Numbered from the stretch's first letter, positions 1 through 12,009 are shown. The stretch is DNA of 64,000 nt from Physcia stellaris (GCA_018902385.1 JABSSW010000042.1:310001-374000), one strand, 5' to 3'. Notes: generated from the sequence alone by a model not told the origin. Program-made: numbers and translations.

Positions 1-56
1 TTGTTCGGCAGTAAGCGATAGTTTTATAGAGAAGAAAAGTTACACCAATCATTACG

Positions 57-1877
57 ATGAGTCAAAAGCCTTTCTCTGACTTGACTGCTGAGGCGGCGGG
101 CGGAAAGAACTCGGCATTTGAGCCTGGTGACTCGTCCATCGCTCCAGCGGCGCTTCCTAGAATCCAAGAAGAGACACGCGCCGCTGAAGGAGCATCTCAG
201 ACAGGAGCTCAAATAACAGCTCTTACGACAAATCTAGAAGAGAACCGTCAAGAACATTCCAGAAAGGAAGCTGCTGTATCTGAGACCTACAACACAAAGG
301 CGCAAGCAGCCGAATCTGATGGGACCACTACAAAATTGTCGGCAGAAGGCCAACTTGAAGAGGTTTACCAACAGCAAAGCGATGCTGCTGCTCTAATTGA
401 GCAGAATCCCATCGTAGACCTGCCGTCTTCATCACTCGTAAGTCACGTTCCCGATCACTAACTAGAGAATCTAATCAAGAGTAGGATTACGACCAGCTTC
501 ACACAGCTCCAACTCCAGCGGTGGAACCTGAGGTAAATCTCTCACCTCGTGCTTTCCCTGTTCATTGTCACTGATCTTCCTCACAGCCAGTTAGGCCACA
601 GTCGACATCCTCTTCGGAGACTGAGATAGATAGTACGTCAGCTCAGAGCACTCTCAGAGTAGTCATCCCACGGGACGGCAACAAACTCTTACCAGTTGTG
701 AGAGAAATCTCATTGGAGCCAGGAAGAATGACGGTCGACCGCCGTGATGAGCTAAATCGGCCGTGGCGGATCCCTCAAGTAGGTACATCACAGTTTGATA
801 TAGACGTTGAAGATTTACTGACAGTTTTTGCGATTGTTCAGCGTCGACAGAACGAAGAACAGCGCCAACCTCAAGTGAGTCGGCCGCCAGCCGACCGTCG
901 TCAACTTCAATCCGGTGAACTTACCAGGTACCCGCCAGCAACACTGGCATCTGGACCCGTGGACCATACGCCTACGATCACTGGCCCTCCCGCTGGTTCA
1001 ATCACCCACCCTGGTCAGAGTGCGCAGCCGGCCCTTCCTGCTCCCTATAACCCATACATCATGGTAATACCTAACGTCTCGACCTTCCCTCCATCCCGCA
1101 GTGTTATACCTCCCCCAAATCCCTACTTCAATTATCCTCACTCTACCCCTTCCGCCGCTCCATCCAACGAGCGACGAATCTTTCCTCGATGGAACCAAAC
1201 CACTGCTCATCCTCTCAACGCTCCCATTCCTACCCGGCTCACTCCAACATTCTCTACCCACTCCTATCCTCTCCAGCCTACAGCCCTCGCCACGACGCCA
1301 GCGTCTGCCTCAACCAGTTCAAATGCGCCAATGGTCCCGGCGGATCCTGAAGAAGCTTTACGGATGGGCTGGCCAGTGGTCACACTTGGAGACATCTGTC
1401 CGTGCAACCTCGATGGGCATCACTGCATGCTCCCGGTCCGATGCAGATACTTGAAGAATAAGATTTGCACGAAGAAGGTACGTGTTTCATTCTCTAACAC
1501 TTCACTAACACCATCACTGCACATTTACCCTGTCGGATTTGTTCATTATAACTCTATCTTGTATTTTCCACTTTGCGATTGACCTCCCTGGCATTACTAC
1601 CTCTCTGCCTCTGTCTCACATATTTATACTCGCATCATTCCACCACGCCACACCCTCTCACTAACATCTCTCCCAACAGGACTGCAACTGCAACGCCGGG
1701 AAACCCGCATCGGAACACAAACACCATACCAAAGCCACCTGCAACTCCATCCGCGAAGGACGGCCGTGCGATTTCGGCGGGTACGGCCACTGCTGGTTCG
1801 GCCACGACGCTCCTGGGGAAACGGCACGAGTGGATCAGGCGAGGATCCATAGGGCTCATCATCAGGGTGATATCTGA
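57..1877 (+). CDS. Cys/His-rich CCCH-like finger protein, family copy 1
   Basis: I do not recognise this as a named gene; it is copy 1 of a local family (others at 3697, 12010 and a relic at 13772). Four exons, 57-437, 485-532, 587-1477 and 1680-1877, give 505 residues. All junctions are phase 0 with consensus donors (GTAAGT, GTAAAT, GTACGT) and CAG/TAG acceptors. Residues 1-400 are low complexity, rich in Pro, Ser, Thr and Gln, probably disordered. The C-terminus has two Cys/His halves: C414-x-C416, G420-H-H-C423, C429, C437, and after the last intron C442-x-C444 then C461-x8-C470-x7-C478-x3-H482, followed by DAPGE and a H-x2-HH tail. The second half resembles a CCCH zinc finger with a widened middle spacing. 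Zinc binding, and any RNA or protein target, is inference. No signal peptide or membrane segment is visible. Confidence 0.8.
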
Positions 1878-2691
1878 GGGAAAATGACTGGTAGCCGAGG
1901 AAGGTTTCACATGATCTTCATGCTTGTGGGAGAATCGAAGTGGTAAAAGGAAGAAATGTCGAAGTGAGACCGAATAAAAGGGAGAAGCGACCGTGGAAGT
2001 TAATAGCCTTGAAGAGCTACTACTAAGTAATTGAGCAGCGAGCTCCCGAATCTCTTTAATGACCTTGTTGCAAACGAAATCACTCACATACATACACTTC
2101 ATCTCACGATTAATTCTGCGCAGCATCCAAGCCCGATAGCTCAACCATCTCACGCTTCGGGAAAAGAATAAGATGATTATTTCGGTCTACTAGAGTAGAG
2201 AGTTGAGAGTAAATCTACTGTTTCAAAATCGTACAAACCTTTTCACTGTCACCGGGTAGTACTCGGTCAATACATCACTGGATACATGTTTCTTTACCTT
2301 GCCTGCAAAGATTCAAGACGAGAAGTATGAGAAGACTTCGTCATGACCTTTATTATTTCAATCTCTCCACTTCTTACTTCAAATATGACTTGTATGTTTA
2401 TATTTGAAAGACTAAGGTGTCAATGTGAACTGGCATTCTCATTTCGATACTGTTTGCCGTGTGATCAGTGCACCTTTCGAGACCAATCCTGGAAGTGATC
2501 TGCCATCTGTGGCCCAAATACCTTACGGCTGGCCGCGACCCCAGCTCGCAAAGGAGAGGTCATACATTTCTGGGATCTGATAGTAGCCCATCTGGGGGTG
2601 CTTCTCTGTTCATTAGATGGTCGTGAACTATGTACAAACTCATTACTTGATGTTGGGTAGTGAAAGTGCTAGAAGTAATTTAATTCAATGA
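1878..2691. other. Intergenic, no gene seen
   Basis: AT-rich sequence after copy 1. Its minus-strand open frames lack introns, family features or a convincing start. I see no gene here. Confidence 0.5.
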
Positions 2692-3545
2692 AAAAAGTCA
2701 GGACATCAAGCTGAGGATCAAAGCACTAGATACTTTGTTTCCTTGCATCATAATTATATGCTCTAGACTCTTGGTAGCAATTATTTCTATTGATTATTTG
2801 AGCTTCTTGACATTCAGAGATCTAAGTCTTCTATACTATGTACTGGTGCCACCATATCCAAAGTCTTTCTCTAAACTCCTGCCCCGGCAAATCTCTTTAA
2901 GCTCTCCTATTGAGCACTGCTGTCTAATGCTCGAGATACCCTCAAGCACCTGCAACTGATACCAGAAACCTTCTTACGAAGTCTGGAGTTTCATCAAGGC
3001 CGATCCATATCACCGCTGGATGGGATCCCTCAAGGGATTTCGCTCCCTCAAGACAATCATTATCGATTGCCCTCTGTTGTCTTCTGGTAATATGAGAAAC
3101 CTCTCTTTGGACACTTGACCCTTAGCCGGGCCGCCATACTTTCTTCCCGTATATATCACCCATAAAAGACTGAGCCTTAGAGATCAATTGGCTCTAAGAA
3201 AAACAGGACATCAAGATAAGGAAGAAAGCACTAAATACATTGTTTTCCCTCATTAGATTTGTTTGCTCTAGAATCTTGGTAGCAATTATCTCTGTTGATT
3301 GATCAAGCTTCTCGATATCCAAAGATTTGAGTCTTATATAGATATGCGTCACTGGAGCGAATGGGAATCAAAGTCACTGCTATAAAGAGTTCCCAGAAAA
3401 ACACCGAAACTAGTCTCACTGCCATTGAGAATACTTCATAAGCATCACCATATCCAAAGTCTCCATCTAAAGTCCTGCCTCGGCAATTCTCTCTAAGCTC
3501 TCCGGGCCGCCATACTTTCTTCCCGTATATATCACCCATACAACA
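2692..3545 (+). repeat. Imperfect tandem segmental duplication upstream of copy 2
   Basis: Three blocks occur twice in the same order. Block 1 (GGACATCAAG... through CTTGGTAGCAATTAT) is at 2699-2836 and 3205-3343. Block 2 (CACCATATCCAAAGTC...) is at 2850-2908 and 3446-3503. Block 3 (GGGCCGCCATACTTTCTTCC...) is at 3128-3165 and 3504-3541. Unit length is about 350-480 bp; the copies differ by internal indels. The second copy sits immediately upstream of the gene starting at 3697 and so may supply its promoter. Confidence 0.8.
2975..3117 (+). pseudogene. Remnant of an F-box/LRR-type fungal protein
   Basis: An open stretch of about 47 codons reads through a W-M-G-S-L-K-G-F-x-S-L-K-T-I-x-I-D-C motif. 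It resembles the segment ('W-x-GSL-x-x-F-x-x-LK-x-I') seen near the end of many fungal F-box/leucine-rich proteins. No start codon, F-box or upstream domain is in frame, and it lies inside the tandem duplication. It is most likely a fragment left by decay. The family assignment is by motif only. Confidence 0.35.
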
Positions 3546-3696
3546 CCCGATCTTCACTCTAAATATTACTTTTATTCCTTGAATACCCCGCCCATCGGTC
3601 CCAACACTGAATCTCCCTCCTTTCATGCAAGACGCTTACCAACACTCTCCATCTCTAAAAAATAAAGAAATATAATTACTTCACTTACCTCTCAAG

Positions 3697-5366
3697 ATGC
3701 CTTCTTCGACCTCTTCCCAAGAACATGAAGATCCCACGGCTCAAAATGCCTTCATGGCTCGTTCCCTAAGTACTTTGCCCCCCGGAGGCGAAATCAACAT
3801 TTCAACTCCAGGTTCTCCCAGGACGGCCAAGCCGACCTCTGCTCCGCCAGAACAGGAGGCAAAGGCAGAAACTGTCTTCAGTCTTTCCCATGGCAGCGAG
3901 GCCGGTCTCAAAGCCCCCAATACCACCCAGCAAGCCGCGGTCACCAGCCCAAAAGAACCACCCCAGAGGACTCGGACGACCACTGGGCATTCGATGGCTC
4001 TTCCTGATCTCGCAACGAGGATGTCACGATCCGGGATCTCGGAGGGCGAAATCAACATTTCACTGCCGGTGCCTTCTTCGCTGCTGAGACAGGATAAAGG
4101 GACGCAGACTTCTGAGAGCGATTTGGCGGATCTGTTCCATAGGTACGTAGGGGATCTTAGGGCTTCTAAAACCGTGGACCAAGCGCCGAGCACAACTTTT
4201 GAAAGGGCCACTCATGATTCTTCGAGGGCTGCAGTTACTAGTCACGAGGAGGAAGCACAGGCCCAGATAAGCCCAGAAACGGGGCCAAAAGTGGAGAAAC
4301 TAACGGGTTCTCGCAATAAGAGCAATAAACGCATCGATGCTGCAGATGTCTCAGCGCCCTTTTGGGGCTCAAGAAGCTGGCATCCGTTGACGTCGACGCA
4401 GAAGCCTGTTGTGAAACTGCCACCCGTGTCTACGGTAAGTTTCCTCCAAGTGTGATGAACGGTAAGCAGCAGGGGGACAGGGAAGAGCTAACAGTCGCTC
4501 AGTCCTACCGCCAGCATCAACCTATACCCAATCGGCCACAGCAAAAACCAGCGGTCACACCTGAACCTCCTTCCACCCTATCTCCTCACATCCGAGAAGA
4601 TCAACCCAGAGAGCCAGCGGATCTTCCAACCCCGCTTCTGAACGTTGGCGATACAGCACAAATGCGCCCTCCTCTGCCCAAGGCTGTGAACCTGATCGAT
4701 GCGGAGGACATACCTCAACCTCCTACCCAGCTTCAGGAAAATTACGTCGTCACCAACGTCCGAGATCCCGAACGTCGGTACAGACTCCCGAGGAGGATCC
4801 CGATACAAGATGGTCAGCGCATGAGACCTTTGACCCCATCGCCACCGCCTGTCCCTATGGAGATTCTATCGCCGGCATCGACCACGCCCGATGTGCTTGC
4901 TCCAGTCACCACTGCCGCCATGATTACTGCCCCCATCACTACTACGTCCATCACTGCTTCATCCATCCCTACCGCTCCTAACCCCACCACAAGGCCCCCA
5001 GGAACAGCCATCTCCTACACCCTCTGGGACTTCTGCCCGTGCAACATCCAAGGCCACTCTTGTCAGCAGTATACCCGCTGCCAATTCAACCCTGGGTTGC
5101 TCTGTACCGTTCGTGTAAGGTCCCCTTCCTTTATCGCCCATCCCCCATCCCTACCATGCTCCACCTGCTAACGGAAAAAACAACAACAGAATTGCACATG
5201 CTGGAAAGCACACACCACAGTAACCTGTGACTCTGTCTGCCGAGGCCAACCCTGCCAATGGGAGGGGGCGGGCCGCTGCTGGTTCGGCCACGATTTTCCT
5301 GAAGACGGGGTCCCGGTGAGGGCGGTTAAGGCGGCGATGCATGCGGCGCATCATGATGGGTATTAA
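3697..5366 (+). CDS. Cys/His-rich CCCH-like finger protein, family copy 2
   Basis: Second intact paralogue of the gene at 57. Exons 3697-4434, 4503-5114 and 5190-5366, all phase 0, give 508 residues. The last intron falls at the same place as in copy 1, just before the second C-x-C. Residues 1-410 are Pro/Thr/Ser-rich and contain an internal repeat (GGEINIS and SEGEINIS, about 95 residues apart). The conserved block is C424-x-C426, G430-H-S-C433, C439, C447, then C452-x-C454 and C463-x8-C472-x7-C480-x3-H484, followed by D-F-P-E-D and H-x2-HH. An extra cysteine (C467) lies in the finger. The function is unknown; a metal-binding C-terminus on a disordered tail is what the sequence supports. Confidence 0.82.
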
Positions 5367-7111
5367 GTATCGGGGACTGGGAGGTTGAAAGAAAGGTTGA
5401 AAGATGGGGATGGAGTGAGGAGCTTGCGAGATGGGTGGCTGATTTTGAGGCTCTGGACGATGCTCACGCTGGCTTGTGGAGTTGAGTGAGTGAGCGAGCA
5501 AAGAACGAAAAAGGCACGCCATTGTCTTCTTCTGGTGTTGATTCATGCAGCGGACGAATCCATGACAAAAAATCTGACATGCAGGTTGAATTATCGAGAC
5601 TTTGAGTCCTACTTCCATCGCTACTTCTTCTTCAAACCTTCTGCAACCTTTTCTGTCTTATCTGAACGCCTAGCACATTTAGTTAGTACCGAAGCGGGAT
5701 GTCAATAAGAAAAACGACAAACAATCACAAGACCCTTATATCATTAATTGCTTATTTGCATTCCAGGCTTGGAAAATCTTCGAGGTGGATCTCGAGAACG
5801 AGAAAAATCCTCGTGCCAATTGGCGCTGAGATATAGAATAGTTACAAATATTCTTCTACTCATTGGCGTGCGTAACGACTTTCTCTTCATTATCATTCAT
5901 TTGTAGTCGAGGTTGATAAACTATTAACGATATAATCGCGTCTGCAGACAACGAAACGTCGAGAAGTCCCCTCGTCGAAATGGCGAGTGTATAGGTCTAG
6001 GAGCCTGAATCGTTTGACAACGTAGTCTTGTGCAGTGTCGAAACTCCTTCGAATTGAATGCCCTTGCTCGATGTCTCTTCGACGACGAAATGCTCTTGTG
6101 GGCTGTCAATCAATGCGAACAACGCCAGAGAAATCTCGGCAATTATGAAAGAGACAACGTTGATGAAAATGTCCAAGCGACCGAAACCTCCCCCATGCAC
6201 CACCTTCAAATATTTTCATCACACGATTGGAGATGCTGCAGACCTTTGATCGCCTGACTTGGGATCTCCATCCAGCCCGCATGGTAATCACATCTTCTTT
6301 GTTGCTTATTTCCCTCTACCTCCTCCTCTTTCACCTTCAGAATTCTCATTCTGGGCTTCTTTTCTTTCAAGGCAATCGAGAACCAAGATATATATCTCCG
6401 TCTCCATTCTTCGCAACCTTCAATCCCATATTCGACCGTTGCTGTTTCGATAGCCAGGGTTAGATCTGTCCGAAATGCAATACATCCTCTTTCGAGCAAC
6501 TCGTTTTCTGGAAGATCGCTGGTGCTGCTGGTTTGGTTTGGATTCTGGTTTCGTAGCGACTTCATTTGATAGATAATCAGATATCGTTGCTATGGATGAT
6601 ATATACTCTGTTGAATCGCCCTAACATTACCCCCTCCCCCATCCCCCATCCCTTCTCCCCCTTCACACTTTATATAACTAGCTTCGTTGCAGCAGCAGCA
6701 GGAAGCTTATTCGTGGGATGTACACCATAGAAAATGACACACAAGAAAGAGTCTTTTTTCTGTCTTTGGCCATGATGGCATAAGTCTCGACGGGCTTGAT
6801 TGAAAGGCTATAACGATGACAGATATCTGAAGTCGTTCTGCAACCCGACGAATATCATATCTGAAGATCTTCTGGGAATCAGCGATCACTATACTATAAT
6901 TTTCATAAAACAGAACACAGCTCAAGTTTCTGAGATGCACATCACGAAAGACAGACACGTAGGAAAAGGGTGTTGCGTCTTACTCCGCCATTGAGGGAAT
7001 CCGAACACATCACAACTATGAAGTCATAAAGCACGAAAAGGAGTATGAAATCTTCCACAAAGTACTTAGTGGATTATGGAACACGATTGGGTGGATAAAA
7101 GACAATAAACG
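5367..7111. other. Long intergenic stretch, no supported gene
   Basis: About 1.7 kb of mostly AT-rich sequence with short opposing open frames (the longest is 119 codons on minus, 6206-6565). None shows a recognisable domain or paired splice signals. A pyrimidine-rich tract lies around 6630-6670. I see nothing definite. Confidence 0.5.
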
Positions 7112-7817
7112 ATGGGGGAAGATGTCGGCTCTTCCATTCTACTTCTCATCTTTCGCCCTGCTCGCTTTGTTCTCGTCCTCCGTCTCCTCGCCTTTCTCAC
7201 TCAAACTCCCCACAATTTGTCCTTTTCTCACCTTCTGCCACCGTTACACATTCAAACAAGCAACTCTAAGGCTTCTTGTCAGCTCCAACTCGATATCTAC
7301 GTAGATCATCAACACTTGTTTACCACTTCACTTCCCTCCGTCAACGCTCCCCGCATACAATTCCTCCCTCTTTGGCCAGCTCAGCTCTCAGCCAGTCCAA
7401 TTGCCTCACTCCATGCACGCCTGGTAAGTACTCGCCGTCCCTGCCTTCATCCTGCCGAGGAGTCCGTTCGTTTGGAGGCGGGCGTTGCTGACACGGGGCA
7501 GTCGTCTTTGCCTCCTTCTCGGCCTGACTCCAATCGCTCCTGCCTGCCTCGACGCCGGTGAGTGCCAGCTTGCCTTTGCTCCGTAGCCGCATCTCTGCAG
7601 CGGCCTCATCGTCCTCACTCCCTTCCCGAGCGAGGCTTTTGGGAGATGCCCGTTGCTGACTCTGCATAGCCGTCTACCCAGTATGTCGCAGCCCTCCGCT
7701 CGCCACTCCCGATCCCCCAGCGCAGATCCAAGCCTCTCCTCTGCTGGTGCCCGTCCTGCTCTGTCTTCCGCTGGTGCTCGTCTCTCTCCTGCTGGCCCCG
7801 CTCTGTCTTGGGGTTAG
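7112..7817 (+). CDS. Possible truncated gene, two well-formed introns
   Basis: Two textbook fungal introns are visible: 7424-7501 (GTAAGT...GTTGCTGAC...CAG) and 7558-7669 (GTGAGT...GTTGCTGAC...TAG). Splicing joins 7112-7423, 7502-7557 and 7670-7817 into one 171-residue frame. The pyrimidine-rich first exon looks more like a 5' leader; the alternative reading is a 5'UTR with introns and a start at 7683 (44 residues, Ser/Ala/Pro-rich, with a repeated SSAGAR motif). Either way the protein ends abruptly, suggesting the 5' end of a gene that lost its remainder. Not recognised. Confidence 0.35.
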
Positions 7818-8218
7818 CGTTGAAGGGACTCGAACTTGATAATTCAGGACTCTATCTCTTTCAAGTCTTGAACTACAGCAAAAACATAGCATATACTAAG
7901 CGAGCGGCGGCATGCAAAGCCACCCATAGAATGTGCTGAATGAGCTGTATGCGGAGCTTTCTCTGTTGGCAGGAGTAAGAAAATCACGACAATAGCACGG
8001 AAGACCAAGCCCAGCTGACTCCCATCATCGGCTCTGCTTCGAGAGAGGAGTAGTCGGGAAGAAGTTACTCCGCGGGACTAAAAGTATTCTGACAGTTTCA
8101 TATATTTTGCATCGTTGCTATTTCGCTGCTGCTGCGCTGAGTACTGGCAAAGAGCTGACTGCTGCCACCATCGATCAAAGATGTCACTTCGGCACCTGGC
8201 TACAGCTTTCTTTACATC
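7818..8218. other. Intergenic, no gene seen
   Basis: No open frame with support. A short tRNA T-loop-like string on the minus strand near 7820-7835 was examined and rejected. Confidence 0.4.
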
Positions 8219-8800
8219 ATGCATACTTCTGAGATCCAGACACTTCCCACTCAATCTTTCAAAGTCCAGTACTCAGATTATAACGACGGTCCTCACGCCA
8301 ATGCTTTTTACGGTTGTAAAATGATTGGTCACGCATTGACCGCTGGTCTTTTTGCTGCTGCGCTTTCCCCGACGCATGCAATCAATGTTTATTCCGAATC
8401 TGGAATGCGGCACGGGGCTGACGGCTGGAGCCGTCACAGAGATCGTCCGTTCTCGAGGCACGCTTCTCGATTTGGCTATGATGGATGCCGTAAAGCCCAT
8501 GCTGAACATGACTTTCGACTGTGTTGTTAAATCTTTGTGAAAAACCGTCATGATCGAGACGGTCTGCAATCCGCAGAACTGTCGAGAGAATATTCGCCCC
8601 CGTTTGTCGAACTTCCTTCTTTGCCCGATGTGGTGACGGCTCAACGGGTTCTATTGACCGTTCCTTTGAAGAATCAAGCGCATACCATACAGGCATGGAT
8701 GAGTCTGGCCGCCCTGACCGGCAAATTAGTTGTCGACATTTGCCACCCTTGCCTGGCTCCCGGGGTAGAATGGCTTTGTCCAAAATCAGTTTTCAAACCT
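8219..8800 (+). pseudogene. Decayed NAD(P)-binding oxidoreductase-like sequence
   Basis: Protein-like segments are spread over different frames. At about 8315-8395 there is a G-x-x-M-I-G-H-A-L-x-x-G-L-x-A-A stretch resembling a Rossmann nucleotide-binding turn (GxxMGxALAxGL). At about 8620-8750 there is D-V-V...V-L-L-T-V-P-L-K...G-K-L-V-V-D-I-x-H-P, like the second beta-strand region of F420/NADP-dependent oxidoreductases. Between them a third frame carries a hydrophobic segment. No single frame or clear intron set links them, so I read this as a broken gene. The family is inferred from short motifs. Confidence 0.3.
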
Positions 8801-9030
8801 CTGATCCGCTTTGGTTGGATACATTCGACTGTGGAGCGCACGGGTTTCAAATCGCAGAAGAAAGAGTGTGAGAGACCGCGCGAGCTCATGCTCGCCGTCT
8901 GACTCTAGCGGCTGGGCTGATAATCGAGAACGACATGCAAGACCAGCGACTTCCGATCGGAAAACAGCTGACCGACAAGCAAGAGTGGATGAAATCGTGG
9001 TTGGCTGTTGTCCACCATCCATTCTAAGCC

Positions 9031-9575
9031 ATCTTCTTCTAACGCTAAAGCCTCTGACACGCCTGTACTGATTCGATTCAGTCAATTCGTACTCAACCTT
9101 ACAAAGCTGAGCATCTAGATCATACCATCTCATATCATCAACTATATCTCCCAACTGATCTTCCACTAACGCTCAAGACCCAGACCACAAGGCTACGGAT
9201 TCGATTCAGGCATTTCTCACTTGATCCCCCAGAATTCAGTATCTAGAATAACGACTCATACTGTTTACCATGCCTTCAAAGCAATCTTCAACTAACGCTA
9301 AGGTCACTGGCGATAAGGACACCCATGTGTCCACGGGGTCTCAACACTCGTTCACATCATCAAGTCAAGACTCATGTCTCTCAACCAATGATGTCTGGAC
9401 TCGAGGTCACGAATGCAAATTCGAGAAAAACATCAGCTCCGCTTTAAATCGATGGCTTCATGAAACACCAAAAGAGAAAAACTGATAGGACTTTATCTGA
9501 ATGGGATCTCAACATCCGCCCATATCACCAAGTCAAGACTCTCGTCCCTCGACCAGTATTGTCCAGACTCGTGTT
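9031..9575 (+). repeat. Diverged tandem repeats, some coding-like
   Basis: Units beginning ATCTTCNNCTAACGCT start at 9031, 9158 and 9284 (spacing 127 and 126 bp). The last lies in a short open frame starting at 9270. A second duplication places GGTCTCAACA...CAAGTCAAGACTC at about 9339-9410 and again at about 9501-9575. Both copies translate to a G-S-Q-H...S-Q-D-S...S-T...T-R motif. The locus looks like an expanded and now decaying coding repeat. Confidence 0.6.
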
Positions 9576-9939
9576 GACGGAAGAAAGTCTGACACATGGC
9601 TATCTGATGAGACGTGTATTAATATCATTCTACTATCACAGCATTCACCTCTTCGGTCCAAAAATGGATGACAGCTACGCTCCAGGATACTTGGACGGTG
9701 ACGAGTCCCTCAAAGTGAAAGAGAGCTGTATCGCAACTGCAGGGGAACGAGATAGCCTAAACAAATACTATCGTGAAAAGAACGAGCGACGTAAGAAGAA
9801 ACAGTTATTTATTATTTTTTGTAATGTTGGCAGGGGAGCGCGCAAATCGGACGACTTGGATGGTGAGTCGATAGAATCGGGAGGATTGGCTACACTCAAG
9901 CGAGGCCGTCAGGAAACGCATGAAGATTGGGAGGGCTAA
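9270..9939 (+). pseudogene. Possible degraded repeat-containing gene
   Basis: A 71-codon frame starts at 9270 and stops at 9485. An overlapping frame (9460-9939) continues the coding character, with a start-like ATG at 9665. Near its 3' end two possible introns, about 9791-9833 (GTAAGA...TTGGCAG) and about 9861-9900 (GTGAGT...CAAG), both keep the frame into the same stop at 9939. The tail is charged (K/E/R). No domain was recognised. The broken frame and internal duplications argue for a decaying gene. Confidence 0.25.
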
Positions 9940-9967
9940 CTCACCATCACCCCTACACAATCCCAAA

Positions 9968-10260
9968 CCAATGAACTTCACCCTACAACGCTGACTGATG
10001 AAAACGTTCAAAGAGAAGACTTGATCGGACATATTTGAACGGCATAGATAGCGACACCAAGTCTAACAAACCATTGAACTTCACCCTACACCACTAACTA
10101 AACAAAACGCCCAAAGAGAAGACTCGATCAAACCTATTCAATCAAAATAGACAGCAAAATCAAGTTCTCGAAACCCAACAACTTCATCCTCCAACGCTGA
10201 CTGATGAAAACGCCCAAACAGAAGCCTTACTCGAACCTATCCTGCACAGGATAGATATCT
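9968..10260 (+). repeat. Three-copy tandem repeat, about 105 bp unit
   Basis: Three imperfect copies share AACTTCA-C-CT-CAACGCTGACTGATGAAAACG-CCAAA-AGAAG. They start at about 9971, 10077 and 10180. Each copy keeps an open frame of 20-30 codons reading L-T-[DK]-[EQ]-N-[AV]-Q-x-E, suggesting origin from a coding repeat. The last copy ends near a perfect 18-bp inverted repeat, CTATCCTG-CA-CAGGATAG, at 10237-10254. Confidence 0.7.
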
Positions 10261-12009
10261 GCATTCATCCCACAGCCTCTCAGCTATGATTTCTGCTTTT
10301 GAGCGTTTGAGATGATGTTCCCTTGTTCTACGTTGAAGATAGCATTCGAGAATTGCCTTTTCGCTATAGCAATGAGCAGTATAAATAACGTGAAAGATGA
10401 CGGTAGATGATAGAAGATAAAGGAGAAATGAAGGGTTGTTTTGGATGGTATTGAGGAAATGGCTGATGACGGATGTTCGCGGGGCTTTTTGCGAGATTCG
10501 TTTTATAGACTTGAAAAGTGGTTATCAAAGTTGATGAAATAGAGCGGTCGGGCCATACATAAGATTTCTTACTTGCTTTTTCTCTCGTTGTGCTTACTTG
10601 CCTCTTCGGAGATCCCAGCCATGTTGAGACTCTGATTTTTTGTTATCTCTGGAGAAGATACGTAATTGCAGTCTTTGTAAATAGGGAAGATAGCTGCACA
10701 CGGAAGACGGCAGTGATTCAGAGTATAGTGCGACATCAATTAACATAATAAATCCTTCAACAACAAGTTAAAAAGTCACCTCATCAAAAGCGAGCCCTGC
10801 ATCGAACATAAAGCACTCACCTCACTCGCACATCATCTCAAATATCCAATTCGCAACGAAAGACTTCCTCTACCGACCGTATGCTTAGGATTCTTTTTGG
10901 CGTATCGAAGACGGAGCCCTAGATGCCTTTTTCTGGGGTAATTGGGGGTTTGTGCTCCGAAGAACAGTCCAAAGCTTCTGACAAGAAACCTCACTATCGA
11001 ATCTCTTAACAACATGCGCCCGCCATGCCCAAAGTTTACGATCATGAAGTTGAAGGCACGGAAGCCACCTCCTCTGCAGCTAAACATGACGAGCGCGATA
11101 TCCGCGGACAAGCAGATTGATGGTTAGGAAGGGCAGGTGTCTATAGAGGAGAGAGGTTCAGCGGCGATGCGGTGTAGAGAGATGCGGGGAATGCTGGATG
11201 GGTAAAGGTGTGATGGATTTGAGATGGGAGGATGGCTGGTGGCCTGTAGATTTTATGATTGGAGGTTTAGTGATTGGAAGTTTAGCTCGCCAAGAAGACC
11301 ATAGACTTTTTTTATACATGTTCTGCGCCGATGATCTCTATTGAGCAGCAATTCCAAACATGTGTCATCCGGGACTGATAGATTGATCAAAAGACGCAGC
11401 TCATCTTATCATCAGTGTAGCGGAAAATCGTGAAAGCGTCTTTGACGAAAATAAACCTTGACGTATCTGAACTGACTCGATGAGCAAGCAACTTTTTGAC
11501 TCTTCTGAGCTCGGGACTTTCCGACGGTTGCATCTCAAAAACAGCACAAAATACTCGTACGTTCCTTTGAGGTGCTGCCAGATATCACGAATTAGCTGAT
11601 CATAAGATCATCATTAGTTCCAGCCTCTTAAAATACAGTGGTGGTGCTTGTGGCTAATTATTAACAGCATCAACGCAGAGAGTGAGGTCAAAGAAGAAGA
11701 TAATGAGAAGCCAATAGGGTGTATGCCAACGTAGCTGCTACCCGATCGAAATTCCCATTGACTCTCCATGTCGGTAGCGGTCACTATGGGAATAGCAGTA
11801 TCTTAAGCACACCAGGAAAATAGCGGCACTCGAAGAAGATGCAAGGGAGAAAACACTATTTGGCTCGTTCCCGGCACAAAATCGAAGAATGTGACCTGAA
11901 GGTAGCACCATATATTGATATCACCCGAAGTCGGTAAACGCTGATCTGTAAATGTTGTAACTATCGAGAATGGCACCAATTGATACCAGCCCATTGGGTA
12001 AATCTGTCG
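10261..12009. other. Intergenic, no supported gene
   Basis: AT-rich sequence with only short frames (under 95 codons) lacking domains or convincing splice pairs. Nothing definite. Confidence 0.5.

Noticed and set aside
6206-6565. 119-codon minus frame
   Set aside because: No homology features, weak start context, overlapping open frames on both strands.
7815-7885. tRNA-like T-loop string (GTTCGAGTCCC on minus)
   Set aside because: No A-box, anticodon arm or pairing acceptor stem could be found at the right distances.
9031-10260. CRISPR-like array
   Set aside because: Repeats are long, few, diverged and codon-preserving; the genome is eukaryotic.
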